Assembly (NCBI RefSeq): GCF_004745575.1
Contig: NZ_RPEM01000003.1
Span: 62,001-126,000, forward strand
DNA from: Pseudotabrizicola sediminis
GTDB lineage: Bacteria; Pseudomonadota; Alphaproteobacteria; Rhodobacterales; Rhodobacteraceae
Reading direction: 5' to 3'
Length of the DNA: 64,000 nt
The notes under the pieces are model-generated. The model had not been told where the DNA came from. It ran no database searches and saw only the letters and a program-made list of their open reading frames with translations. The position numbers and the translations under genes are program-made. Of this stretch, positions 1 through 8,006 are shown piece by piece; within the stretch, counting starts at the first letter, position 1; the number at the start of each line of letters is the position of its first letter.

Positions 1-15
1 GAGTTTCTTGGATCA

Positions 16-405
16 GTGAGCATGCAACGCAAAGTCTCTGCACTCACGAAAGAACGTGCCTTTGCGACAATTAAAATAGTCGCGAAGGCATCGTTAGCTG
101 GTGAACTGGCCCTTACCTATTCCGAACTGGCGCGCAGACTTGGCATGTCGAAAGTCAATGGCCAAGGACTCAGCAGCTATCTAAACGAAGCAGCAGCGCT
201 GTGTGCCGAACACGGGCACCCAAATGTCTCCGTGCTGGTCGTGTCAAAGGATAGCCTCGATAGTGGTGCGCCAATGCCGTCAGAGGGTTCATTCGCTGAC
301 GGATTTTACGCCAGCACTGGGCTAACCAGAGATGACATCCCCGCAGAGCAAGATCGCGTCAGAGCATATGATTGGCGGTCTGTCAGATCACTGAACCTCG
401 ACTAA
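16..405 (+). CDS. Hypothetical protein, low-GC
   Basis: I do not recognise this 129-residue protein. It is soluble, with no signal peptide or membrane segment. Residues about 35-60 (LTYSELARRLGMSKVNGQGL) look like a short helix-turn-helix-type fold. The following stretch, with SVLVVSKDSLDSGAPMPSEG, is predicted extended. The frame starts at GTG 16; an in-frame ATG at 22 is an alternative, and the window edge hides the promoter. Its base composition is visibly poorer in G+C than the genes after it, with many A/T third positions, which fits acquired DNA. It is followed by a REP-like palindrome. Confidence 0.55.
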   Translation: MSMQRKVSALTKERAFATIKIVAKASLAGELALTYSELARRLGMSKVNGQGLSSYLNEAAALCAEHGHPNVSVLVVSKDSLDSGAPMPSEGSFADGFYASTGLTRDDIPAEQDRVRAYDWRSVRSLNLD

Positions 406-449
406 CTGGCCTGTCAGTGGGTTTTCGGTTGACCAATGTTCACCCTTCC

Positions 450-506
450 GTAGGGCGGGGTTCACCCCGCCTTTGGTCGCGTGCGGCGGGGTGAACCCCG
501 CCCTAC
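450..506. repeat. REP-like palindromic element, copy 1
   Basis: Two perfect 22-base inverted arms (450-471 and 485-506) enclose a 13-base loop. Each arm contains its own smaller hairpin, GGCGGGG-TTCA-CCCCGCC. An element with the same arm sequence lies at 61993-62051 with an unrelated loop, so the arms are conserved and the loop is not. This is the architecture of REP/BIME-type intergenic repeats. It sits between the low-GC gene at 16-405 and the HlyU-like gene. Confidence 0.85.
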
Positions 507-609
507 CGCTTTTTGCCCGGCAGCGCCGATTGGGGCAAGGCTGCCGCGCCCGCCCTTGCCTCGCCGTGCAAAACCGACCATTCTTGCCCGACACGCTCGG
601 AGCCGTCAC

Positions 610-891
610 ATGACCTCATTTCTCTCCCGCCTGCTCGGCAAATCCGCCGCCACTCCCCCGGCGGCCCCCGAGCCCATCCTGCACAACGATTTCCGCATCT
701 TTCCCGACCCGATCAAAGAGGGCAGCACCTTCCGCATCGCCGCCCGCATCGAGAAAACCATCGCGGGCGAGGTGAAAACCCACCGGCTGATCCGCGCCGA
801 CACCCGCGCCACGTTGGACGAAGCGACCGAGGCGTCGGTCACCAAGGCCAAACAGGCCATAGACCAGCTGGGCGACACGCTGTTCGGCTGA
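610..891 (+). CDS. HlyU family transcriptional regulator-like protein
   Basis: A 93-residue cytoplasmic protein matching the small alphaproteobacterial HlyU family. The family core covers residues about 23-66 (ILHNDFRIFPDPIKEGSTFR onward), rich in beta strands, followed by a C-terminal helix (70-90). The N-terminal 20 residues are a Pro/Ala-rich linker. In Vibrio, HlyU activates haemolysin expression; the alphaproteobacterial members have no demonstrated role that I can cite, so regulation is a family-based inference. ATG 610 is chosen because the longer open frame upstream runs through the REP-like repeat. Its stop faces the convergent gene at 970. Confidence 0.75.
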   Translation: MTSFLSRLLGKSAATPPAAPEPILHNDFRIFPDPIKEGSTFRIAARIEKTIAGEVKTHRLIRADTRATLDEATEASVTKAKQAIDQLGDTLFG

Positions 892-969
892 CCCTGTCAA
901 GGCACGCTGTGGGCTCGCCCGCAACAGACGCACCCGGCACCTGAAACCGGCCAGCCCCCCCCGCCATGC

Positions 970-1281
970 TCACGCCGGGTCGCCCTCCACCACCTCCCAG
1001 GCCTCTCCCATCGCCACGATACAGGCCCGCCCGTCGGTGTAGCTTTGCACCAGCGTCCAGTCGCCGCGCGGCGTGGTCCAGACCTCCATCACCATCTCAA
1101 GGTTGCGCACCCCCTGCCCGGCCAACTGCGCGCCATAGGTCAGGGTCAGGCGCTGCAACATCTCGGCACGCGGCGCGCAGATCACCTCGGCAATCGGCGA
1201 CCCGGCAGCCCCGGACGCAGGCAGCACAACCTGCCAAAGCAGGGACAGGCAGACCACAGCGGGGATGATTCTGCTGCTCAT
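970..1281 (-). CDS. Secreted hypothetical protein
   Basis: A 103-residue protein with an N-terminal signal peptide: Arg4, then hydrophobic residues 5-20 ending near PASGA. The mature part has two cysteines (in EVICAP and GRACIVAMG) that could form a disulfide, and a closing segment GEAWEVVEGDPA. I infer a small periplasmic protein of unknown function. ATG 1281 is preferred over a start 13 codons upstream because it places the signal peptide at the N-terminus. No strong ribosome binding site is visible. It is convergent with the HlyU-like gene. Confidence 0.6.
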   Translation of the reverse strand: MSSRIIPAVVCLSLLWQVVLPASGAAGSPIAEVICAPRAEMLQRLTLTYGAQLAGQGVRNLEMVMEVWTTPRGDWTLVQSYTDGRACIVAMGEAWEVVEGDPA

Positions 1282-1605
1282 GCAGAAAATTGTAACACAG
1301 GAATGACGCATACCAAGCATCCTGCCAGCCTGCGCTTAATCTTGTCTTGCCGTCGCGCGCGCCGGTCCCCGGCGCAGCCCGCCGGCGCACAAACGTCATG
1401 CGCAAAGCCATACGTCCGCCATACGCAAACCCGACGCACATCAGCCCCCCTGAGTCCGCGCCGCCACACATCCCCCCCCAGATCATGTGCCCACAACTTC
1501 GCCCTAGCCCAGATCGCTGGCTTGCCCCTATAGTCTGTGCATATCAACCCGGAGCATACCGGGACCAGAGGCAGGCATATCAACGAACAAGCGAGGAGGG
1601 AGCCA
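1282..1605. other. Intergenic region between divergent genes, with repeat copy
   Basis: This 324-base divergent region separates the secreted protein (minus) from nrdR (plus). It contains copy 1 of the CGTATGGC dispersed repeat (1394-1438) and, at its right end, the nrdR ribosome binding site (GAGGAGG, 1593-1599). I found no clear -35/-10 pair and no convincing NrdR box. Confidence 0.6.
1394..1438 (-). repeat. CGTATGGC dispersed repeat, copy 1
   Basis: Read on the minus strand this contains two CGTATGGC units (1418-1425 and 1407-1414), 11 bases apart, followed by a degenerate form of the CGTCATGACG palindrome (CGTCATGCGC on the plus strand from 1394). Related copies lie at 33612-33655 and 62450-62505, with a weak one at 44724-44752. 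Confidence 0.65.
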
Positions 1606-2073
1606 ATGCGCTGCCCATTCTGCGGCAATATCGACACCCAGGTGAAGGACTCGCGCCCGGCCGAGGATCATGTCGCCATCCGGCGCCGGCGCTTCTGCCC
1701 GGCCTGCGGCGGGCGCTTCACCACCTATGAACGCGTGCAATTGCGCGATCTTGTGGTCATCAAATCCAGCGGCAAACGCGAGGATTTCGACCGCGACAAG
1801 CTGGAACGCGCCATCCGCATCTCGATGCAAAAGCGCCCGATCGACCCCGAACGGATCGACCAGATGATCAGCGGAATCGTGCGCCGGCTGGAATCCATCG
1901 GCGATACCGACATCCCGTCGCGCACCATCGGTGACATCGTGATGGAAAGCCTCGCCCGGATCGACACCGTGGCCTATGTGCGTTTTGCCAGCGTTTACAA
2001 GAACTTCCAGGCCGCCGACGATTTTGACAAATTCGTCAGCGAACTCCGCCCGGGTGAGAAACCCGAAGAGTGA
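1606..2073 (+). CDS. nrdR: Transcriptional repressor NrdR
   Basis: A 155-residue regulator of ribonucleotide reductase genes, of the usual family length. The N-terminal zinc ribbon has CPFC (residues 3-6) and CPAC (31-34), with the basic patch IRRRRFC before the second pair. Residues about 46-136 form the ATP-cone that senses ATP/dATP. ATG 1606 follows an excellent ribosome binding site and matches the invariant family start MRCPFC. The stop codon overlaps the GTG start of ribD by four bases (GTGA), so the two are translationally coupled, a common nrdR-rib arrangement. Confidence 0.97.
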   Translation: MRCPFCGNIDTQVKDSRPAEDHVAIRRRRFCPACGGRFTTYERVQLRDLVVIKSSGKREDFDRDKLERAIRISMQKRPIDPERIDQMISGIVRRLESIGDTDIPSRTIGDIVMESLARIDTVAYVRFASVYKNFQAADDFDKFVSELRPGEKPEE

Positions 2074-3161
2074 GCGCCACCGACGAAGACCATATGGCAC
2101 ACGCCCTCGCGCTTGCCGCGCGGGGGCTGGGCCGCACCTGGCCCAACCCGGCCGTCGGCTGTGTGATCACCCGCAAGGGCCGCATCATTGGCTGTGGCTG
2201 GACCCAGCCCGGAGGCCGCCCGCACGCCGAACGCCGCGCGCTGGATCAGGCGGGCGATGCGCGCGGTGCCACCGCATACGTGACGCTGGAACCCTGCGCC
2301 CACCACGGCCACACCCCCCCCTGTGCCGGGGCGCTGATCGCGGCGGGCGTCGCCCGCGTGGTAACGGCCCTGACCGACCCCGACCCCCGCGTGTCGGGCA
2401 AGGGCCACGCCATGCTGCGCGCGGCGGGCATCGCAGTCACCGAAAATATCCTTGCAGAACAAGCCACTCGCCTGAACGCAGGCTTCCTCAAACGCGTGAC
2501 CCAAGGCCTGCCCTTCGTCACCCTGAAACTCGCCACCACTCTCGACGGGCGCATCGCAACCGCCAGTGGTGAATCGCGCTGGATCACCGGCCCGCAGGCC
2601 CGGCGCTATGTCCACGGACTGCGGCTGACCCATGATGCCGTGATGGTCGGTTCCGGCACTGCGCGCGCCGATGACCCCGACCTCACCGCGCGCGACATCG
2701 GGGCCACGCATCAACCGGTCCGCATCCTGCTGGACCGGACCCTCAGCCATTCCCCCGAAAGCCGCCTCGGCCTGACCGCGCAGCAGCATCCGGTCTGGGT
2801 TTTGCACAGCCCCGACGCCCTGCCGCAGGCGCAAGCCGCATGGTCAGCCACCGGGGCGCGACTGCTGCCCTGCCCCTTGGCACACGGCCATCTGGACCTG
2901 ACAGCCGCCCTGAAAATCCTTGCCGCGCAAGGCATTACCCGCATCTTGAGCGAAGGCGGCGGCACCGTCGCTGCCGCGCTGATCGCAGCCGGACTTGTCG
3001 ATGACCTGATCCACCTGACCGCCGGCAGACTTATCGGCGCCGATGGCACCGCAGCGCTCGGCCCGCTCGCCCTGCCTCGTCTGGCCGACGCCCCCGCCTT
3101 CCGGCTGATCGCGCAGCAAAGCCTCGGCCCCGATACGCTGACCCAGTGGTCGCGCCCTTAA
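2070..3161 (+). CDS. ribD: Riboflavin biosynthesis deaminase/reductase RibD
   Basis: A 363-residue bifunctional enzyme that deaminates the GTP-derived pyrimidine and then reduces its ribosyl side chain with NADPH. The deaminase domain has the zinc site HAE (52-54) and [11 protein letters not shown] (75-85). The reductase domain follows from about residue 148 ([20 protein letters not shown]) and includes the late Gly-rich [13 protein letters not shown]. Start GTG 2070 overlaps the nrdR stop. The next gene is on the opposite strand, so ribE is not adjacent here. Confidence 0.96.
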   Translation: MSATDEDHMAHALALAARGLGRTWPNPAVGCVITRKGRIIGCGWTQPGGRPHAERRALDQAGDARGATAYVTLEPCAHHGHTPPCAGALIAAGVARVVTALTDPDPRVSGKGHAMLRAAGIAVTENILAEQATRLNAGFLKRVTQGLPFVTLKLATTLDGRIATASGESRWITGPQARRYVHGLRLTHDAVMVGSGTARADDPDLTARDIGATHQPVRILLDRTLSHSPESRLGLTAQQHPVWVLHSPDALPQAQAAWSATGARLLPCPLAHGHLDLTAALKILAAQGITRILSEGGGTVAAALIAAGLVDDLIHLTAGRLIGADGTAALGPLALPRLADAPAFRLIAQQSLGPDTLTQWSRP

Positions 3162-3169
3162 GTCATTGC

Positions 3170-3212
3170 ACCTGCTGCAAATACTCCCAGCGGAGTGGCC
3201 CCCGCTGCAGGT
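3170..3212 (-). other. Gene-end hairpin element (GTATTTG family)
   Basis: Directly downstream of the stop of the minus-strand gene at 3213. A hairpin (CAGCGG 3188-3193 / CCGCTG 3202-3207) is followed on the minus strand by GGGAGTATTTGCAGCA. It shares its layout with elements at 6098-6150, 33681-33720, 38930-38975, 50520-50570 and, degenerately, 54860-54914. It may act as a transcript end between convergent ribD and its neighbour. Confidence 0.5.
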
Positions 3213-4013
3213 TCACTGTCGCGCCATCACCTTGGCGATGGCCGCCGGCATCATACCGGTCTGATCGCCGAAAACCCGCACACCCTTGCCTTTCTCCCAC
3301 AACGCCACCAGCAGCCAGTCGCGGTACATCGCGATAGCCCCTTCCGTGATGTCGCAGGCGTGCGGCTGGCAGCCGCTGGCCACCACCCAATCGCCCACCG
3401 TCTCGAAGGTGGTCGCAACCGAGATGATCCGCTGGGCATCCAGCAACCCCTCCGCACCCATCTGAGCCAGCAGCCGCCCGCGTTGCTCGGGGGCCGACAG
3501 GAACTCGCCGGGATGGCGGCCCAGCCAGGCCGCTGGCGGCGCGGTCGCCGGGATGCCGCTCGGCGGCTGCGGCAGCGCAACCTCACGGATGGCCGCCGCT
3601 TTCCCGTCCCAATGAAACGCCACCGGCCCCTCACCCGGGCGCATCGACGGCAGGGTCACGATCACCGACTCGGCGTCCCAACTGACCTCGGCAAGGTCCG
3701 AACAGGTGCCAAACCGGTCGGTTATCCGAACCTTACCCGGCCTTGTGTCCAGCCAGACAAATTCCGCCGGGCAGGCAGAGCCGCCAGAGGAGACGGACAG
3801 CAGCACCACATCGCCAAGCCGCTCGCCAAAGGACACATAGGGCATCCCTTCAAACACAAAGCCCTGCCCGCCGATGGTCAGCACAGAATCGACCCCCTGC
3901 TGCGTGAGTGTCGCCGTGCCCGACGGCGTCTCGATCCGGTTATAGGTATCTTGCGCCTGCACAGGCCCCGCGACACAGGCCATCAGGCCCAGAACAGGCA
4001 TACGCATGATCAT
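3213..4013 (-). CDS. Periplasmic hypothetical protein downstream of ruvB
   Basis: A 266-residue exported protein with signal peptide residues 1-20 (cleavage near GPVQA-QD). The mature part begins with beta-rich sequence (TPSGTATLTQQGVDSVLTIG) and holds two cysteine pairs, SACPAEF with FGTCSDL and SGCQPHAC. I recognise no enzyme motif and give no function. It starts two bases after the ruvB stop, so it is probably the last gene of the ruvB transcript, although its export signal argues against a recombination role. An ATG two codons in (4007) is an alternative start. Confidence 0.65.
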   Translation of the reverse strand: MIMRMPVLGLMACVAGPVQAQDTYNRIETPSGTATLTQQGVDSVLTIGGQGFVFEGMPYVSFGERLGDVVLLSVSSGGSACPAEFVWLDTRPGKVRITDRFGTCSDLAEVSWDAESVIVTLPSMRPGEGPVAFHWDGKAAAIREVALPQPPSGIPATAPPAAWLGRHPGEFLSAPEQRGRLLAQMGAEGLLDAQRIISVATTFETVGDWVVASGCQPHACDITEGAIAMYRDWLLVALWEKGKGVRVFGDQTGMMPAAIAKVMARQ

Positions 4014-4015
4014 CC

Positions 4016-5047
4016 CTACCCTTCTGCAAACAAATCACTTTGTCCCGGTGCCCGTGGTGCCTCCAGCCCCAGATGCCGCCAGGCCTTGGCCCCCAGCATC
4101 CGCCCGCGCGGGGTGCGCAGGATCAGGCCCTGCTGCAACAGATACGGCTCGATCACCTCTTCAATGGCATCGCGCGGCTCGCTCAGGGCCGCGGCAATCG
4201 TCTCCACGCCCACCGGGCCGCCGCCGTAATTCTCGGCCAGCAGCACCAGATAGCGGCGGTCGGCCCCGTCAAGGCCAAGGTGATCCACCCCAAGCCGCGT
4301 CAGCGCCCGGTCGGCCAGCGCCCGGCTGATCCGCCCGCCCTCTTCCACCAGCGCGAAATCCACCACCCGGCGGAGCAGGCGCCCGGCAATGCGCGGCGTC
4401 CCGCGCGCGCGCCGCGCAATCTCGCGGCAGCCCTCCGGCTCGGCCTGCACGCCCAGCAGCCGTGCACCCCGGGTCACGATCTCGAACAACTCGGCCTCGG
4501 TATAGAATTCCAGCCGTGTCGGAATGCCGAACCGGTCGCGCAAGGGCGTGGTCAAAAGCCCCAGCCGCGTGGTGGCCCCCACCAGCGTAAAGGGCTGCAA
4601 CTCAATACGAACCGTCCGCGCCGCAGGCCCCTCGCCGATCACCAGATCCAGCGCAAAATCCTCCAGCGCCGGATACAGCACTTCCTCCACCACCGGAGAC
4701 AAGCGGTGGATCTCGTCGATGAACAGCACATCGCGCGGTTCCAGATTGGTGAGGATCGCCGCAAGATCGCCCGGTTTGGCCAACACCGGGCCAGAGGTCA
4801 TGCGAAACCCCACCCCCAGCTCGCGCGCCATGATCTGCGCCAGCGTGGTCTTGCCCAAGCCCGGTGGGCCGTGAAACAGCGTGTGGTCCATCGCCGTGCC
4901 GCGCATCTTCGCGGCCTCGATGAACACGCGCAGATTGGCACGCGCATCTTGCTGGCCGATGAATTCGTCCAGCCCCTGCGGGCGCAGGGCGCGGTCAGTG
5001 TCTTCGGGCAGGCGCTCGGGGCGCAGGGCGGGGTCTGGCTGCAACAT
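4016..5047 (-). CDS. ruvB: Holliday junction branch migration helicase RuvB
   Basis: A 343-residue AAA+ motor that drives branch migration of Holliday junctions on RuvA. The Walker A motif GPPGLGKT is at 60-67 and Walker [10 protein letters not shown] at 106-114. A sensor/arginine-finger region ([20 protein letters not shown]) and a C-terminal winged helix follow (about 260-335). It has full family length. It lies 44 bases downstream of htpX, which separates it from ruvCA. Confidence 0.97.
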   Translation of the reverse strand: MLQPDPALRPERLPEDTDRALRPQGLDEFIGQQDARANLRVFIEAAKMRGTAMDHTLFHGPPGLGKTTLAQIMARELGVGFRMTSGPVLAKPGDLAAILTNLEPRDVLFIDEIHRLSPVVEEVLYPALEDFALDLVIGEGPAARTVRIELQPFTLVGATTRLGLLTTPLRDRFGIPTRLEFYTEAELFEIVTRGARLLGVQAEPEGCREIARRARGTPRIAGRLLRRVVDFALVEEGGRISRALADRALTRLGVDHLGLDGADRRYLVLLAENYGGGPVGVETIAAALSEPRDAIEEVIEPYLLQQGLILRTPRGRMLGAKAWRHLGLEAPRAPGQSDLFAEG

Positions 5048-5091
5048 GGCAGAACAATCCCCGAACGCCGGGGGTTTTGCAAGCTGTCAGA

Positions 5092-6015
5092 TCAGACCCA
5101 AGGACCGGACCTGGGTGCTGATCCAGACATGGGCCGCCCGCCCACACGCGGGATCGAAGACCGTGCCACCGGCTGGCGCGTCACCCGCATCTTCTCCAGC
5201 GCGGCAATCCGGTTGGCGGTGTTGGGGTGGGTGGAAAACAGCTTGTCATGCGCATGGGCATGCAAGGGGTTGATGATAAACATATGCGCAATCGCCGGGT
5301 TGCGTTCCGCCGCATTGTTGTCGATCCCCTTGGCAAAGCTCTCGATCTTGTGCAGCGCCGATGCCAGCCACGACGGCTCACCACAGATCTCGGCCCCGAC
5401 CCGGTCGGCCTCATACTCGCGCGACCGCGAGATCGCCATCTGCACCAGCGCCGCCGCAAGTGGCGCAAGGATCATCAGGGCAATCGTCCCGATCATGCCG
5501 CCGGGCCGCTCCCGGTCGCCGCCAAAGAACAGGGCGAAATTGGCCAGCATGGAAATCGCACCGGCAAAGGTCGCGGTAACCGTCATGATCAGCGTGTCAT
5601 GATTGCGGATATGGGCCAGCTCATGCGCCATCACCGCCGCCACTTCCTCATCCGTCAGCCGCCGCAAAAGCCCGGTGGTCGCCGCCACCGCCGCATTCTG
5701 CGGGTTGCGCCCGGTGGCAAAGGCATTGGGCTGGTCGGTGTCGATCACATAGACCTTGGGGCGCGGCATCCCTGCCCCGTCGGCCAGCCCGTTGACCATC
5801 CGCACCAGACCCGGCGCGCTGGTCTCGTCCACCGCCTTGGCCCCGGTCATCGACAGCACAGCCTTATCAGAATTCCAATAGGCAAACAGGTTCATCGCCG
5901 CCGCTACCGCCAGCGCGATCACAGCCCCGCTCGTCCCGCCCAGCATGGCGCCCAACCCCATGAACAGCGCCGTCAGCGCCGCCATCAGCATGAATGTCTT
6001 GACGTAGCCGCCCAT
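5092..6015 (-). CDS. htpX: Membrane zinc metalloprotease HtpX
   Basis: A 307-residue inner-membrane M48 protease involved in quality control of membrane proteins. Two N-terminal membrane segments (about 7-25 and 28-46) precede the active site HELAH (131-135), and two further hydrophobic segments follow. The third zinc ligand is expected in the [13 protein letters not shown] stretch. ATG 6015 ([10 protein letters not shown]) is chosen over an open extension to 6111 because the extension runs into the gene-end hairpin element. It sits between ruvA and ruvB on the same strand. Confidence 0.94.
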   Translation of the reverse strand: MGGYVKTFMLMAALTALFMGLGAMLGGTSGAVIALAVAAAMNLFAYWNSDKAVLSMTGAKAVDETSAPGLVRMVNGLADGAGMPRPKVYVIDTDQPNAFATGRNPQNAAVAATTGLLRRLTDEEVAAVMAHELAHIRNHDTLIMTVTATFAGAISMLANFALFFGGDRERPGGMIGTIALMILAPLAAALVQMAISRSREYEADRVGAEICGEPSWLASALHKIESFAKGIDNNAAERNPAIAHMFIINPLHAHAHDKLFSTHPNTANRIAALEKMRVTRQPVARSSIPRVGGRPMSGSAPRSGPWV

Positions 6016-6097
6016 CGGTCCCCTCACGTTTGCTGCAAAATATATGGGAAACCCACGCCCACTTGAAAAGAGCAACGGGTCAATTCGTCCTGTGAAA

Positions 6098-6150
6098 TAC
6101 AGCTTTTCCAAATGCTCAGGGGGGAAGCCGCCGGCGGGGGGCAGCGCCCC
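6098..6150 (-). other. Gene-end hairpin element after ruvA
   Basis: Begins immediately after the ruvA stop. On the minus strand it reads GGGGGC-GCT-GCCCCC, a GC-rich spacer, then GAGCATTTGGAAAAGC. It has no U-run, so it is not a classical intrinsic terminator. It belongs to the family listed at 3170-3212 and may end or process the ruvCA message before htpX. Confidence 0.5.
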
Positions 6151-6831
6151 CTACTTCGGTGCCAGCAGACGCAACGCCTGACGGATGATCGTCGCTGTCT
6201 CGGCCTCGGGCTCTTCCCCGGCCACCGTCGCCACCGCCTGCGCGGCGTCGCCATGGCCATAGCCAAGGTTCAGCAGCGCCGACAGCGCATCGGCAGTGGC
6301 CCCGGCGCGCCGGGCCGGGCCCGCGTCGGGTTTTGTCGCCTTCTTCGGGGCCGGAACCGGGGCCATATCCTCGATCACAGACTCGTCCGCCTCGGCCCGC
6401 GCCGACAGGCTGACGCCTGCGGCCATCACCGCCGGGGCCTTGGCCTTCAGCTCCAGTATCACCCGCTGCGCCAGTTTCGGCCCCACACCCGGTGCCGCCT
6501 GTACCGCCCGCGCATCGCCCAGCGTGATGGCCCGCGCCACACCTTCGGCCCCCAATGCGCCCAGAATCGACAGCGCGGCCTTGGCCCCCACACCCTGCAC
6601 CGTCACCAGCAGCCGGTGCCATTCCTTTTCCAGCATGGTGGGAAAGCCGAACAATTGCAGCAGATCCTCGCGCACCAGCAGCTCGGTATACAGCGACACC
6701 GGCTCCCCCAGCAGCGGCAGGCTGGCCATGGTGCGGTCAGACACATGCACGATGTATCCCACGCCGCGCACGTCGATCAGCACTTCGCCCGTACCGCGCC
6801 AGTCCAGCCGGCCCGAGATTTTCCCGATCAT
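6151..6831 (-). CDS. ruvA: Holliday junction DNA-binding protein RuvA
   Basis: A 226-residue subunit whose tetramer holds the Holliday junction for RuvB. The N-terminal OB-fold starts [10 protein letters not shown] and contains the family motif FGFPTMLEK (61-69). Paired helix-hairpin-helix motifs follow ([10 protein letters not shown] 78-87, [10 protein letters not shown] 113-122). An Ala/Pro linker leads to the C-terminal RuvB-contacting domain (about 180-226). Its ATG overlaps the ruvC stop (ATGA), showing translational coupling. Confidence 0.97.
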   Translation of the reverse strand: MIGKISGRLDWRGTGEVLIDVRGVGYIVHVSDRTMASLPLLGEPVSLYTELLVREDLLQLFGFPTMLEKEWHRLLVTVQGVGAKAALSILGALGAEGVARAITLGDARAVQAAPGVGPKLAQRVILELKAKAPAVMAAGVSLSARAEADESVIEDMAPVPAPKKATKPDAGPARRAGATADALSALLNLGYGHGDAAQAVATVAGEEPEAETATIIRQALRLLAPK

Positions 6832-7340
6832 CCTGCCGCCCTTTTCAATGCCGACTCCAGCCGCCCTGCCGATTGCAGATGATGCGCATGGCAGATCGCA
6901 ATGGCCAGCGCATCCGCCGCGTCCGGCCCGGCAATCACCACGCCGGGCAGTTGCAGCCGCACCATATGGTCGACCTGCACCTTGGCGGCATGGCCCACAC
7001 CCACCACGCATTTCTTCACCGCATTGGGGGCGTATTCCCCCACCTCCAGCCCGAACTGCGCAGGCACCAGCAGCGCGATGCCCCGAGCCTGCCCCAGTTT
7101 CAGCGTGGCCACCGCATCCTTGTTCACAAAGGTATGTTCGACCGCCGCCGCCTCGGGTTGCCAGAGCTTGATCACCTCGGTCAGTTGCGCGTGCAGACTG
7201 CGCAGGCGTTCGGCCAGCGACCCCTCTGCCCCATCGGAATGACAGATGCCATTGGCGACATGCGTGAGGCGCGCGCCGGCCACGTCGATCACGCCCCAGC
7301 CAAGGTTTCGCAACCCCGGATCGATTCCCACAACCCGCAT
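6828..7340 (-). CDS. ruvC: Holliday junction resolvase RuvC
   Basis: A 170-residue endonuclease that cuts Holliday junctions as a dimer. The four acidic metal-binding residues are all present: Asp7 (MRVVGIDPG), Glu68 (AVEHT), Asp140 and Asp143 (GPDAADAL). The start ATG 7340 is preceded by AGGG and gives the family N-terminus; in-frame ATGs at 7352 and 7364 are possible. It is the first gene of the ruvC-ruvA pair. Confidence 0.96.
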   Translation of the reverse strand: MRVVGIDPGLRNLGWGVIDVAGARLTHVANGICHSDGAEGSLAERLRSLHAQLTEVIKLWQPEAAAVEHTFVNKDAVATLKLGQARGIALLVPAQFGLEVGEYAPNAVKKCVVGVGHAAKVQVDHMVRLQLPGVVIAGPDAADALAIAICHAHHLQSAGRLESALKRAAG

Positions 7341-7387
7341 CCCTGCCCGCATCCCTGTTTTCCGGTCTGTCTGTTTTGCAAGGGCTA

Positions 7388-7402
7388 GCACGAAAGGGGA
7401 AC
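7388..7402 (-). promoter_or_regulatory. Possible LexA (SOS) box upstream of ruvC
   Basis: Minus-strand sequence GTTC-N7-GTGC lies about 48 bases before the ruvC start. Alphaproteobacterial LexA sites are direct repeats of the type GTTC-N7-GTTC, so this has one mismatch. ruv genes are LexA targets in many bacteria. The match is short and could be chance. Confidence 0.25.
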
Positions 7403-7574
7403 ATTCGCCAAGCCAATTCCCCACGCAGGTCACAATCGGCCCCTTCATCGGGCCCCCGGTTACAGCGCCGTTACACTTCGGGCCTGATTGCGACACCTCG
7501 CGTGCGAAAGACGACGACTTGCGCCAAATCCTTAAAATAAAGGCAAAAATTGGCCGATCGCCCATGCGTTTGCT

Positions 7575-7589
7575 GCATGGCAGCCATGC
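7575..7589. promoter_or_regulatory. Perfect 7-bp dyad upstream of DUF1127 gene
   Basis: GCATGGC-A-GCCATGC is a perfect inverted repeat with one spacer base, about 97 bases before the DUF1127 start and 235 bases before ruvC. It could be an operator. No regulator can be named from the sequence. Confidence 0.3.
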
Positions 7590-7685
7590 CAAGCCGTCCT
7601 CTTGCTTTGCACATGCAGCATTGTTATCTGGCAAAGCGAGGGCAAAAATGCCTCTCAGTTACGCAGTTTAAAAAGGATCACCGCA

Positions 7686-7889
7686 ATGGCCGCCTATGAG
7701 ACGACCCGCACGGCGCCGTTCGGCGCCATCTCGATTTTCCGCGCCGTTCAGGGCGTCGGCAGCATGTTCGCCGCCGTTTCCGCCTGGAACGATGCCCGTA
7801 TTACCCGCAAAGCCCTGTCCAAATTGTCGGACCGTGAGCTTGACGATATCGGCCTGTGCCGCGGCGACATCGAGACCCTGACCCGCTGA
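7686..7889 (+). CDS. DUF1127 small basic protein (YjiS-like)
   Basis: A 67-residue protein ending in the DUF1127 signature ALSKLSDRELDDIGLCRGDI (residues about 42-61). In other alphaproteobacteria small DUF1127 proteins have been tied to RNA turnover, phosphate and carbon metabolism and stress responses. That is family knowledge, not shown here. ATG 7686 follows AAAAAGGA with normal spacing. A clear intrinsic terminator lies 60 bases downstream, so it is monocistronic. Confidence 0.9.
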   Translation: MAAYETTRTAPFGAISIFRAVQGVGSMFAAVSAWNDARITRKALSKLSDRELDDIGLCRGDIETLTR

Positions 7890-7949
7890 ACCGGACCCCG
7901 GCCCAGGTGCCGCACCGGTCCCGCATAAGGATCAGCCGAATGACATAAG

Positions 7950-7979
7950 GCCGCCGTGCAACGCTCTGGCGGCTTTCTT
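7950..7979 (+). terminator. Intrinsic terminator after DUF1127 gene
   Basis: GCCGCC (7950-7955) and GGCGGC (7968-7973) form a stem with a 12-base loop, followed by TTTCTT. It lies downstream of the plus-strand DUF1127 gene. Confidence 0.75.
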
Positions 7980-8006
7980 GTTGGTCCGCATCGATAACGC
8001 TAACCG

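Larger units (their letters stand above)
7341..7685. other. Divergent intergenic region ruvC / DUF1127 gene
   Basis: These 345 bases hold the promoters of ruvC (minus) and of the DUF1127 gene (plus). I see a LexA-like near-match close to ruvC (7388-7402), a stretch of lower G+C (about 7500-7560), and a short perfect dyad at 7575-7589 upstream of the DUF1127 gene. The DUF1127 gene has AAGGA at 7673-7677. No RNA gene is evident. Confidence 0.5.

Noticed and set aside
1282-1605. NrdR box in the nrdR promoter
   Set aside because: Only a weak A+T-rich stretch (around 1530-1545) is present. It does not match the palindromic consensus well enough to claim.
6016-6111. Longer N-terminus for htpX (start at 6111)
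   Set aside because: It would translate the gene-end hairpin element and place 32 extra residues before the first membrane segment, unlike the family.
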